This document shows, one piece after another, positions 9,074 through 16,582 of a stretch of 50,422 bases of DNA; position 1 is the first letter of the stretch, and each line of letters begins with the position of its first letter. The notes beneath the pieces are model-generated. The model saw only the letters and a list, made by a program, of their open reading frames with translations. It was not told the origin of the DNA and did not search any database. The position numbers and the translations under genes were made by a program. The DNA is from Bacteroidetes bacterium QS_3_64_15 (GTDB lineage Bacteria; Bacteroidota; Rhodothermia; Rhodothermales; Salinibacteraceae), in assembly GCA_003022565.1 (NCBI GenBank), contig PXTN01000063.1:1-50422 (forward strand), in the 5' to 3' direction.

Positions 9074-9174
9074 GATGGGTTGTGGTTGGAGGAATGGAAG
9101 CTTGAAGGCGTGGAAGAAGAGCGCTCGTGTCGTCGGAGACAATATCGTTTCGTCGGCGGGGCCCGCTTCGGCGT

Positions 9175-10440
9175 CTAAGATCCGGGAACCGTCGCGGCGT
9201 CTCGTTCAGCGTCCGGATCGAGCACCTCGGTCTCCGCGTCGAGGGGAAGCTGAAGGGTCACCCGTGCGCCGCCCTCAGCGGCTGTTCCGAGTTCGAACAC
9301 GTGCGCGTCTCCATACAGCGTTTCGAGACGGCGCTTCGTGTTGGCGAGCCCGACCCCCTCGCTCTCGGCCGGGAGGGTCTCGGGGTCTTTCGGAAAGCCG
9401 GGTCCGCTGTCGGCCACGACCAGCTCCACTCCTTTCTGCCCCTGCGTGGTCGTCGACTGGGCCGACACGCGGACGACGCCCGCCTCGGCGTGGGGGGCAA
9501 TGCCGTGGCGCACCGCGTTCTCGACGAGTGGTTGCAGGAGCAGATAGGGGACCGGGACTTCACTCACGTCCGGGTCCACCTCGATCTCCACCCGAAGGCG
9601 ATCCTCAAACCGAATTTCTTCGATCTCGAGGTATCGCTCCACGAGATCGATCTCCTCCCGCAACGGCGCCATCTGCACGTCCGCCCCCTTGAAGGTGGCA
9701 CGCAGCATGTCACTCAGCAGGCGGAGCGTGCGGCCCGCCTTCGAGGTCTCACCGCCGCGCACGAGGACGGCGATCGCGTTGAGCGTGTTGAATAGGAAGT
9801 GCGGATTCACCTGCATGCGCAGCGCCTGAAGCTGAGCCTGCGCGAGCTCGGCCTGGAGCGCCTGGGCCTGGGCCTCCTGCTCCCGCGAGCGGAGGAAGTG
9901 CTCGTACGCGAAGCAGAGGGCCGCCACAATGAAGTAGGTGAAGTAGTCGGCGATGATGCGCCGGACGAGAAACACGGCCAGTCGCCATCCGCCGATGCCG
10001 TAGGGATCGACGGCCTGGAAGTCAAACGACGTCGTGAAGCTGGGATAGATGCCCTCCCGAGTCAGCGTGGCGACGGCAAAGATGCTGCGCTCGACGGCGA
10101 CGTGGACGACGGCCACGGGCACGCCGATGAGGAGAACCCATCCCACGCCGCGCTTCAATCGGGCCCGCACGTCCGCCCAGCGGAAGAGCCACAGCACGAC
10201 GGGGAGAAGCAGGGCCCAGAGGTGGAGGCGCGTCCAGAGCCCAACGGCGAAGGTGCAGAAGGCAAACAGAAGGCGTCCCCAGAGCTGCTCGCCGGGCGTG
10301 GTCCGGAACCAGTCCACGAGCCAGGGCCCGCCCCCCTCGATGAGGATGAGGGCCACCAGGAGCCCTACGGTCCCGTACCGGAGGTAACGCCGCGTTAACC
10401 GGCGAAGCGCGGACAGTTCTGCGGGGGCCGAGGCGGCCAT
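9175..10440 (-). CDS. LytS/YehU-type sensor histidine kinase
   Basis: Membrane sensor kinase of 421 residues. The N-terminal half holds four to five hydrophobic segments (for example VGLLVALILIEG, LLFAFCTFAVGLW, WALLLPVVLWLF, VGWVLLIGVPVAVV). A helical linker follows, then the His_kinase domain with H-box NPHFLFNTLNAI carrying the phosphorylated His. The HATPase domain has N-box LVENAVRHGI, G1 DSGPGF and G2 EGVGLANTKRRLE. It should phosphorylate the LytTR regulator encoded just downstream. I chose the ATG at 10440 over an in-frame TTG at 10452, since the ATG leads directly into the Ala-rich N-terminus. The sensed signal cannot be inferred; there is no extracellular sensor domain beyond short loops. 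Confidence 0.95.
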   Translation of the reverse strand: MAASAPAELSALRRLTRRYLRYGTVGLLVALILIEGGGPWLVDWFRTTPGEQLWGRLLFAFCTFAVGLWTRLHLWALLLPVVLWLFRWADVRARLKRGVGWVLLIGVPVAVVHVAVERSIFAVATLTREGIYPSFTTSFDFQAVDPYGIGGWRLAVFLVRRIIADYFTYFIVAALCFAYEHFLRSREQEAQAQALQAELAQAQLQALRMQVNPHFLFNTLNAIAVLVRGGETSKAGRTLRLLSDMLRATFKGADVQMAPLREEIDLVERYLEIEEIRFEDRLRVEIEVDPDVSEVPVPYLLLQPLVENAVRHGIAPHAEAGVVRVSAQSTTTQGQKGVELVVADSGPGFPKDPETLPAESEGVGLANTKRRLETLYGDAHVFELGTAAEGGARVTLQLPLDAETEVLDPDAERDAATVPGS

Positions 10441-10484
10441 GACGGATTTCAACGGATGAGTAGGCCTGCCCCTGCAGAACTTTC

Positions 10485-10647
10485 AGAAGCTGTTTGGCGA
10501 AACGTCTTCGGGTTGCAACTTCGCGGATCTCGTGCAACGAACCTTCGGCACATCGCCTGGTAGCTCCACTACGAGGTTCGTTTGAGCGGTCCGTTGCAGC
10601 TTCGCCCGCTGTGTCTCACCTTCGAATCTGTTCGCTAAACAGCTTCT
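10485..10647. repeat. 163-bp element with 17-bp terminal inverted repeats (MITE-like)
   Basis: AGAAGCTGTTTGGCGAA (10485-10501) is the inverted copy of TTCGCTAAACAGCTTCT (10631-10647), matching at 16 of 17 positions. The interior has further degenerate inverted motifs (GTTGCAACTTCGC facing TTGCAGCTTCGCC; CAACGAACC facing GGTTCGTTT). I see no coding capacity and no clear target-site duplication. It lies between the kinase gene and tRNA-Ser. It could be a non-autonomous mobile element or a large regulatory hairpin. Confidence 0.6.
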
Positions 10648-10694
10648 TAACCGCCGAATGCCGGTTTCAGGGACGGCATTGCGGCTGGAGGAAG

Positions 10695-10781
10695 CGGAGG
10701 GGGAGGGATTCGAACCCCCGGGGCCTCGCGGCCCGCCGGTTTTCAAGACCGGTGCATTCGACCAGGCTCTGCCCCCCCTCC
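10695..10781 (-). tRNA. tRNA-Ser (anticodon TGA)
   Basis: Reading the minus strand gives an 87-nt class II tRNA. The acceptor stem is GGAGGGG/CCCCTCC with discriminator G. The anticodon stem is CCGGT/ACCGG around loop CTTGAAA, anticodon TGA. There is a long variable arm (GGGCC/GGCCC type hairpin) and T-arm GGGGG-TTCGAAT-CCCTC. CCA is not encoded. It reads UCN serine codons. No other tRNA is adjacent. Confidence 0.95.
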
Positions 10782-10982
10782 GGCGGCGTTTCGGCGATGT
10801 GCTTCCACACGAGGTTCGCGGGACGGGTTTCGACGCGGCCTTGAATTGGGCGTGGAGGGGCCCTGCTCCCCCCATGTGAAGGGCTCGCGTGAAGGGAACG
10901 CGCAGCTGTAGACCCTCACACGACGGCGGCAAGGGTGTGCGCCCCAACGCGTTCTGGGCCCGGATGAGCCGCATCCCAATCA

Positions 10983-11417
10983 CTATGCTTCCCCCTCTTC
11001 TTCCGGGTCGAGCTCTTCCTCAGGCCGGACGTCCCACATCAGCATCGTTTCGACGTCGACGTAATCCTCTTCGACGGCCTCTTCCTCGTCCCCGTAGTCG
11101 TCGACAAACTTGTAGTCGCCATAGGTGGAGCGCTGGAAGGGCGGAAGGCGATGCCACTCCGTGCCCTCCCGGTCGACGAAGTGGTCGGGGTAGGAACTCT
11201 CGACCTCGTAGCTGGGGTGGTAGGAGTGATATGTCTTGCGCGCCTCGTGGATGGCGGCGCGACGGGCCCCGGCTTTGGTGCGGCTCTCGCCCTCGACGCT
11301 GAAGGGAGAGATTTCGATTTTGGCCGTGATGAACCCGTCGTCATTCTCGTGGTACGTCGGGCGCATCACTTTAAAATCACTCGGCTCGGGATATGCACTA
11401 CTTTCTTCGTCGGCCAT
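10983..11417 (-). CDS. Small highly acidic protein of unknown function
   Basis: 144 residues from the ATG at 11417. The frame is open upstream, but those residues are Ser/Arg-rich and unlike the rest. The protein opens MADEESSAYPEPSDF, contains a conserved-looking core (FITAKIEISPFSVEGESRTKAG; ARRAAIHEARKTYHSYHPSYEVE), and ends in a run of Glu/Asp (EEELDPEEEGEA). There are no membrane segments or Cys. Tyr and His are enriched in the centre. It lies directly beside the DnaA-box region and is transcribed away from it. I do not recognise the family. The strong halophile-type composition argues that it is real. Confidence 0.7.
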   Translation of the reverse strand: MADEESSAYPEPSDFKVMRPTYHENDDGFITAKIEISPFSVEGESRTKAGARRAAIHEARKTYHSYHPSYEVESSYPDHFVDREGTEWHRLPPFQRSTYGDYKFVDDYGDEEEAVEEDYVDVETMLMWDVRPEEELDPEEEGEA

Positions 11418-11644
11418 AGGAGCGGGGGATCGAAATGAGCAGTACGCACGGCGGCTGCGGGAGAGCCACCATAGGGAAAAGTACGTACGACGGGTCCCCG
11501 AAGAGGATTCCGAACCGGACCGACTCGCCACTGCCCTCGCCCAGAATTCGCACGGTCCGGCGACGATCGCTCTTCGGACCCACTCGGACTGCTGTTATTG
11601 TTCAAGGCCAAGGTCCTCGTCGAGTCGCAAACTGTGGATCGATA

Positions 11645-11653
11645 TGTGGATAA
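11645..11653 (+). promoter_or_regulatory. DnaA box (perfect consensus)
   Basis: TGTGGATAA, the complement of the TTATCCACA consensus, preceded 12 bases earlier by the related TGTGGATCG in the same orientation. Confidence 0.7.
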
Positions 11654-11792
11654 CTTTTCACGAGCTGGCCCGGAGCTCTCTGTCTTTAACAATAACAGAA
11701 ACAAAGGGGCGCGTAGGGCGACGTGCTCCCTCTCAGACGCGCCCAAACGGACCTCCGTTATTTTCTATAGCGAGAATCACATGTGGGCAGAA

Positions 11793-11801
11793 TGTGGATA
11801 A
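11793..11801 (+). promoter_or_regulatory. DnaA box (perfect consensus)
   Basis: A second TGTGGATAA, 148 bp from the first and in the same orientation, with a weak TGTGGGCAG box 11 bases before it. Confidence 0.7.
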
Positions 11802-12108
11802 GGGGCGAGTGCATCATTCGTCGGCCCGCTCTTTTACGGGCTGGTTCGTTCGGCACTCGGTCGCTGGAAGGCCTTCGGCGGCCCAGGAATGTCCGTTATT
11901 TTCTGGTATTGAGGTGCGTCCGGGAGCGTCCATTCGCGGCGAGTTCGTTTCCGAGTCGGAGCGGGATTGAGTTGAGAGAGATAGACGGTGGAGGTGCGCC
12001 GCTGCGCTGTCCTGCCCCTGATACAGAAGCATCGCGGTGCTGCAGGTCTGCTTCTGAGAAGCTGGTCTGTCGATTTTTCCTCGCGAGAGGGGGTCCACTG
12101 GGTCTCGT

Positions 12109-13347
12109 TCAGTCGGCGTCCGACGGTCCGATGGGGACCTGGAGGCTGGCCAGCCGGTCCGTCAGGTAGTTCTCGACGATCAATGAACCGATGTTGAGGG
12201 CCGAGGTGGCGGCGGGGGAGGCGGCGTTGATCACGTTGACGACGCGGTCGGTCTCGCGGATGAGGAAGTCGTTGACGAGCGTGCCGTCGCGGCGGAGCGC
12301 CTGGGCGCGCACCCCGGCCCGCGGCGACGTGAAGTCGTCCATCTGCACCTCGGGGATGAGATTGCGGGCTGCCTGCAGGTAGGCTCGCTTGCTCATCGAC
12401 TGCAACAGCTCACGGAGTCCCTTCTTCCAGTGGCGGGCGGCGAGGGTCTGGAAGCCCGGATATGTGAGGGTCTCCCACAGCTCTGCCCAGTCGACGTCGG
12501 CGAGCCGGTAGCCCTCCCGTGCGAAGGCCAGCACCGCGCTGGGCCCACACTCTACGCGGCCGTCGATCATCGGGGTGAAGTGAACGCCCAGGAACGGAAA
12601 GGCGGGATCCGGCACTGGGTAGACGAGACGACTGCAGAGCGACCGCCGCTCCGGCACCAGCTCGTAGTACTCGCCCCGGAACGGCACGATCTTCGTATTC
12701 AGGTTCTGCCCGCTCATCGCGGCGATGCGGTCGGCGTAGAGCCCGGCGCAGTTGACGGCGTGCCGGGCTTGCACGGCCCCGGTCGTGGTGTCGACCGTCA
12801 CGTGGTTGGGGGTCACGTGGAGGTCACGAACCTCCGCCCCCGTCTGCACCGAGTGGCCGCGGTCCGTCACGCCGTCGGCCAGGGCCTCGGCCACGGCCTC
12901 GTAGTCGACGATGCCGGCACTGGGCACTTCCAGGGCCGCTACGCCCTGCACGTGGGGCTCCCGCTCGTAGAGCCGTTCCGGCCTGATGCGCGTGCAGTCG
13001 ATCTGATTCGCACGGCCCGTCGCCTCGATCCGGTCCAGGCCCGCCACCTCGCTCTCGTCGGTGGCCACCACCATCTTGCCGCACATCTCGTAGTCGATCC
13101 CCTCGCGCTCGCAGAACTCGATCAGGGCGTGCTTGCCCTCCCGGCAGTTCTCGGCCTTCAGCGAGCCGGGCTCGTAGAACACGCCGGAGTGGATGACGCC
13201 GGAGTTGTGGCTCGTCTGATGAGCCGCCACCCGGTTCTCCTTCTCCAGAACGACGACCGAGGTGTCGGGATACTGATCGGTGAGGCGGTAGGCCGTGGCG
13301 AGCCCAACGATCCCCCCCCCGATAATCGCAACGTCGTAGGTTGGCAT
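12109..13347 (-). CDS. lhgO: L-2-hydroxyglutarate oxidase
   Basis: FAD enzyme oxidising L-2-hydroxyglutarate to 2-oxoglutarate, a metabolite-repair reaction. In bacteria it is peripherally membrane-bound and passes electrons to the quinone pool. 412 residues, near the family length of about 400-420. The ATG at 13347 gives MPTYDVAIIGGGIVGLATAYRL, the Rossmann FAD-binding motif at its normal place; the frame is open far upstream but that part is not coding. Further signatures are the VVVLEKE acidic strand end, HQTSHNSGVIHSGVFYEPGS, the GVHFTPMIDGRVECGPSAVLAF segment typical of LhgO, and the C-terminal INAASPAATSALNIG FAD loop. It is a single gene, divergent from the GH113-like gene, and its 3' end is beside the DnaA-box region. 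Confidence 0.93.
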   Translation of the reverse strand: MPTYDVAIIGGGIVGLATAYRLTDQYPDTSVVVLEKENRVAAHQTSHNSGVIHSGVFYEPGSLKAENCREGKHALIEFCEREGIDYEMCGKMVVATDESEVAGLDRIEATGRANQIDCTRIRPERLYEREPHVQGVAALEVPSAGIVDYEAVAEALADGVTDRGHSVQTGAEVRDLHVTPNHVTVDTTTGAVQARHAVNCAGLYADRIAAMSGQNLNTKIVPFRGEYYELVPERRSLCSRLVYPVPDPAFPFLGVHFTPMIDGRVECGPSAVLAFAREGYRLADVDWAELWETLTYPGFQTLAARHWKKGLRELLQSMSKRAYLQAARNLIPEVQMDDFTSPRAGVRAQALRRDGTLVNDFLIRETDRVVNVINAASPAATSALNIGSLIVENYLTDRLASLQVPIGPSDAD

Positions 13348-13581
13348 AGAGCAGCGTCCAGTGTGGCGTGAACAGTTACGTCTTGGATCCAGAGGTCCAG
13401 GGTTCCGGAAGCAACGGCGATCAAGATACAAAGGAAAAGCGAACCGGAAAGTGCGCCCTGCCCCGGAAAAAATTAATGGAAGACCGAAGGCGAAAGTGCC
13501 CCGGGTCTTACAACGGCAGGCAACACCCGGTCCCCCAGAGAGTTTAGGCAGCGCGTATTTATTGCAGCGTCGTTCCCGGTC

Positions 13582-14685
13582 ATGCACCGTCGACTTCATC
13601 TCCTTTGCGTTGCAATGAGCCTCGTGGGTGGCGCGGGCCTGCTCGCGGCGGCCGGGTGTGCCGACACGGAGGCCTCCTTCTCCTCCTCTACGCCCGATAC
13701 GCTCCCGAGCGCGGAGCCGATCTTCGACGTGCGATCGGTGACGCTCGACGCCCGGAACCGCCCCGACTCCAGCCTGCTCGTGCGGCTCCGCGACCTCGGC
13801 GTCACGCACATTACCCTGGTGTCGTTCGGGTGGCAAAGGGCCCCGGACGTGCCGACCATCCGGGCCGACACGGGCGACGGGTGGTACAGCGAGTCGCACC
13901 GGGGCATCCGCACCCTCGCCCGCCAGGCCCACGCGCTGGGAATGGGCGTCATCCTCAAGCCGCACCTCTGGGTGGGCGGGTACGACGAGAAGCAAGATCG
14001 CAGTGAGATCGGCTTCGATACCGAGGCGGAGTGGACGGAGTGGGGGGCCGACTACCGCCGCTTCCTCATGCTCTACGCCCGTCTCGCCGCGGAGGTGGAT
14101 GCCGACGTGCTCGTGCTGGGCACCGAGCTGACGCGGGCGGCGACCGAGCGCCCTAATTTTTGGCGCACCCTCGCGTCGGAGGTGCGCACCGTCTACGACG
14201 GAAAGCTGACCTACGCGGCCAACTGGCACGAGGCGTACAAGCAGATCCGGTTCTGGGACGCGCTGGATTACGTCGGCGTGCAGGCCTACTTCCCGCTCAC
14301 CGACGCCGAGTCGCCGTCCCTGAGTACGCTTCGGGAGGGCTGGCGTCCGCACCAGGCCGCCCTGGCCGAGGTGCACGAGCGCACCGGTCGCCCCGTTCTG
14401 CTTACAGAGGTGGGCTATCGGAGTGCCGTCGGGGCCGCGGCGGCGCCGTGGATGTGGCCGGAGCGCGATGAGACTGCCGTCCCCGACTCTGCGCTCCAAG
14501 CCCGCTGCTACCGAGCCTTCCTGTCAACGGTGGGGCGCGCGCCGTGGCTGAAGGGCAGCATCATCTGGAAGTGGCATCCGCCGTCCGAAGTCGACGGACC
14601 AACCGCCTTCACCCCACAGGGCAAGCTCGCCGAGACAGTGCTGCGCCGATGGTTTACGGCTACCACTCCCCAGGGAGGAGCGTGA
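13582..14685 (+). CDS. GH113-like glycoside hydrolase lipoprotein (TIM barrel)
   Basis: Putative beta-mannanase-type hydrolase of 367 residues, exported and probably lipid-anchored: the N-terminus is a signal peptide ending in AAAGC, Cys at about residue 26. The barrel signatures match GH113: GVTHITLVSFGWQ, GMGVILKPHLWVGGY, VDADVLVLGTEL with the likely acid/base Glu, LTYAANWHEAY, LDYVGVQAYFPL, and VLLTEVGYRS with the likely nucleophile Glu. IIWKWHPP closes the barrel. Substrate specificity cannot be read from sequence. A Met at residue 12 would be an alternative start but would shorten the signal peptide. The gene stands alone, divergent from lhgO across a 234-bp spacer with AT-rich patches suitable for promoters. 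Confidence 0.85.
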   Translation: MHRRLHLLCVAMSLVGGAGLLAAAGCADTEASFSSSTPDTLPSAEPIFDVRSVTLDARNRPDSSLLVRLRDLGVTHITLVSFGWQRAPDVPTIRADTGDGWYSESHRGIRTLARQAHALGMGVILKPHLWVGGYDEKQDRSEIGFDTEAEWTEWGADYRRFLMLYARLAAEVDADVLVLGTELTRAATERPNFWRTLASEVRTVYDGKLTYAANWHEAYKQIRFWDALDYVGVQAYFPLTDAESPSLSTLREGWRPHQAALAEVHERTGRPVLLTEVGYRSAVGAAAAPWMWPERDETAVPDSALQARCYRAFLSTVGRAPWLKGSIIWKWHPPSEVDGPTAFTPQGKLAETVLRRWFTATTPQGGA

Positions 14686-14743
14686 CGAGCTTCTTCGGGC
14701 TCCATCGTGTCCCTGAATAATGAGAGGGTGGCGTCGCGGACGG

Positions 14744-15151
14744 CTACGGGTCGGATCCGATTATGCCTTCGAGGAGAGACCGAGCAGCCCGGTCCCCGAT
14801 CCGATCGCAGCGCTCACATCTCGTCTCGTACGGGTCCCGCCGGGACTCGCAGACGGCATTCACAACGAGCCCAACCGATCCCCAGAGCAGCTTCTGGCCC
14901 TGACTCAGTTGGGGCGAGTCTCCAGACCGGGGCGGACGTGGAGGGGAGCGGAGTGACAGGGTGTCGGTTAGCCGGACGTGCTCGCGGAGGGGGCGATAGG
15001 GGTCGAGCCGAGAGGGGACCTGAGAGTCGCTGACCTGAGGAGGGCGGGCCGAATCCCGCAGTTGCGCCTGGGCCGTCGGACCGCCCCCACCCAGCAATAG
15101 AAACAGACCGACGAGCACTCCTGCGCCCCTGAGAAGACCCTGTTGAACCAT
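14744..15151 (-). CDS. Unknown small secreted protein
   Basis: 135 residues from the ATG at 15151 (an upstream ATG at 15181 would add ten). The N-terminus has a good signal peptide (LLRGAGVLVGLFLLLGGGG, cleavage after AQA). The mature part is Arg/Ser/Pro-rich, with DPYRPLREHVRLTDTLSLR and a Cys-containing C-terminal segment (CESRRDPYETRCERCDR) that may form disulphides or bind metal. I know no family with this pattern. It is the only minus-strand gene between 13.6 and 22.6 kb and is divergent from menB. Confidence 0.55.
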   Translation of the reverse strand: MVQQGLLRGAGVLVGLFLLLGGGGPTAQAQLRDSARPPQVSDSQVPSRLDPYRPLREHVRLTDTLSLRSPPRPPRSGDSPQLSQGQKLLWGSVGLVVNAVCESRRDPYETRCERCDRIGDRAARSLLEGIIGSDP

Positions 15152-15299
15152 GGCTGCGACGACGGTGCAGCGAGAGAGCATCGGCGTGTCGGGACTTTAG
15201 TCGCCCGAAGGGACGCAGAGGTAACGACGCGTCGCGTCCGGTGGCCTCCCCGCCGCCCGATACTTACCTTACTCGTGCGGGGAGGAACCCCCCTGGTCA

Positions 15300-15350
15300 A
15301 CGACCTCCCCGTTCCACTCTCCATTCCGCATTCCACATGCCAAGCCCACA
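15300..15350. repeat. Short-period array upstream of menB
   Basis: TTCCACTCTCCATTCCGCATTCCACATGCC is built from degenerate 7-8 nt units (TTCCACT, CCATTCC, GCATTCC, ACATGCC) immediately before the menB start. It probably overlaps the leader of menB. Similar arrays occur at other gene borders in the window. Confidence 0.5.
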
Positions 15351-16244
15351 ATGGTCTCTGACCTCTTCGATCCCGACACCTGGACGCCCATCGACGGCTT
15401 TGACCTTGAGGACGTGACCTACCACCGCGCCGCCGGCCACGGCACGGTCCGCATCGCGCTCGACCGGCCCGAGGTGCTGAATGCCTTCCGCCCGCCGACC
15501 GTGGACGAGCTGTACCAGGCGCTCGACCACGCCCGCCAGTCGCCCGACGTTGGCTGCGTGCTGCTCACCGGCAACGGCCCGTCCGAGAAACACGGCAAGT
15601 GGGCCTTCTCCTCCGGCGGCGACCAGCGCATTCGGGGAAAAGACGGCTATCAGTACGAGGACGACGAAGGGGAGGCCGACGAGACACAGCCCGGCCGCCT
15701 CCACATCCTGGAGGTCCAGCGCCTCATCCGCTTTATGCCCAAGGTCGTGGTCGCCGTGGTGCCGGGGTGGGCCGTGGGCGGCGGGCACAGCCTCCACGTG
15801 GTCTGCGACCTCACCCTCGCCAGCGCCGAGCACGCCAGGTTCAAGCAGACCGATCCCGACGTGGCCAGCTTCGACGGCGGCTTCGGCTCGGCCCTGCTGG
15901 CCCAGCAGGTGGGGCAGAAGAAGGCACGCGAGATCTTCTTCCTCGGCAAGACCTACTCGGCCGAGGAGGCCGCGGACATGGGCATGGTGAACGAGGCGGT
16001 GCCGCACGACGAGCTGGAGCCGACGGCGCTTGACTGGGGCGAAACAATCAACGGCAAGAGCCCCACCGCCATCCGCATGCTCAAGTACGCCTTCAACATG
16101 GCCGACGACGGCCTGGTGGGCCAGCAGGTGTTTGCGGGGGAGGCCACGCGCCTGGCCTACATGACCGACGAGGCGCAGGAGGGCCGCGATGCATTCCTGG
16201 AAGGCCGCGATCCGGACTGGTCCGACGTGCCGTGGCACTATTAG
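15351..16244 (+). CDS. menB: 1,4-dihydroxy-2-naphthoyl-CoA synthase
   Basis: Crotonase-fold enzyme that closes the second ring of the naphthoquinone by Dieckmann condensation of o-succinylbenzoyl-CoA, a step in menaquinone synthesis. 297 residues, the usual MenB length. Signatures are VRIALDRPEVLNAFRP, the oxyanion-hole region SSGGDQRIRGKDGY, AVVPGWAVGGGHSLHVVCDLT, and the active-site stretch KQTDPDVASFDGGFGSALLA followed by VGQKKAREIFFLGKTY. The C-terminus DWSDVPWHY matches the family's terminal pattern. No other men gene is adjacent. Menaquinone fits with the complex I genes at the right end of the window. The start at 15351 gives MVSDLFDPDTW directly after a short repeat array. Confidence 0.95.
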   Translation: MVSDLFDPDTWTPIDGFDLEDVTYHRAAGHGTVRIALDRPEVLNAFRPPTVDELYQALDHARQSPDVGCVLLTGNGPSEKHGKWAFSSGGDQRIRGKDGYQYEDDEGEADETQPGRLHILEVQRLIRFMPKVVVAVVPGWAVGGGHSLHVVCDLTLASAEHARFKQTDPDVASFDGGFGSALLAQQVGQKKAREIFFLGKTYSAEEAADMGMVNEAVPHDELEPTALDWGETINGKSPTAIRMLKYAFNMADDGLVGQQVFAGEATRLAYMTDEAQEGRDAFLEGRDPDWSDVPWHY

Positions 16245-16582
16245 CGTGTCTCACGGAATGTCGGAGCATGCCTCGATCGATCCGCCTTCTGGTTTCGCGT
16301 TGGAGGTTGGAAGGTTGAAGGTTACAGACGGAATGGGCTTCGCAGGAGCCGAAGCGCAACCTGCAGGAAAACGTCCGCGTCATGGTCCCCGTCTCTGTAT
16401 CACCACGATTGTGCCTCCTCGAACAACATCGAGAGCTGGGCTGGAGGATTTTCCCGAAACGTCTACCCAGACTGCTTTCGCCTCCCATCCACGACCTGTA
16501 CGTTAGGACTGGTGTTTTCTCGGGGCCGTCGTCCCGAGTCGCCACTCCGCAGCATCTGTCGTCTCGCAGTACCTCCACGTCC
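16245..16582. other. Gap between menB and helicase gene
   Basis: A short-period array (GTTGGAGGTTGGAAGGTTGA, 16299-16318) and a hairpin GCTTCG-CAGGAGC-CGAAGC just after it lie in the first third. The rest is open in one plus frame continuous with the helicase gene from an ATG at 16382, but that stretch is Ser/Arg/Pro rich and probably not translated. No promoter stands out. Confidence 0.5.

Larger units (their letters stand above)
11592..11904. other. Candidate chromosomal replication origin (oriC-like, AT-rich, DnaA boxes)
   Basis: The 690-bp gap between the acidic-protein gene and lhgO carries no gene. Within it I see two perfect DnaA boxes (TGTGGATAA at 11645-11653 and 11793-11801), two weaker ones (TGTGGATCG at 11633, TGTGGGCAG at 11782), and an 11-bp perfect inverted repeat CTGTTATTGTT (11592-11602)/AACAATAACAG (11688-11698) enclosing the first pair. 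An AT-rich 13-mer, TCCGTTATTTTCT, is repeated exactly at 11754-11766 and 11892-11904, like unwinding-element repeats. Genes to the left are all on minus. To the right, beyond lhgO, most are on plus for about 9 kb, consistent with bidirectional replication. dnaA is not in the window. A DnaA titration or regulatory site is the alternative. Confidence 0.55.

Noticed and set aside
13348-14499. Upstream extension of the lhgO frame by 384 codons
   Set aside because: Runs antisense through the GH113-like gene; LhgO homologues start at the Rossmann motif encoded from 13347.
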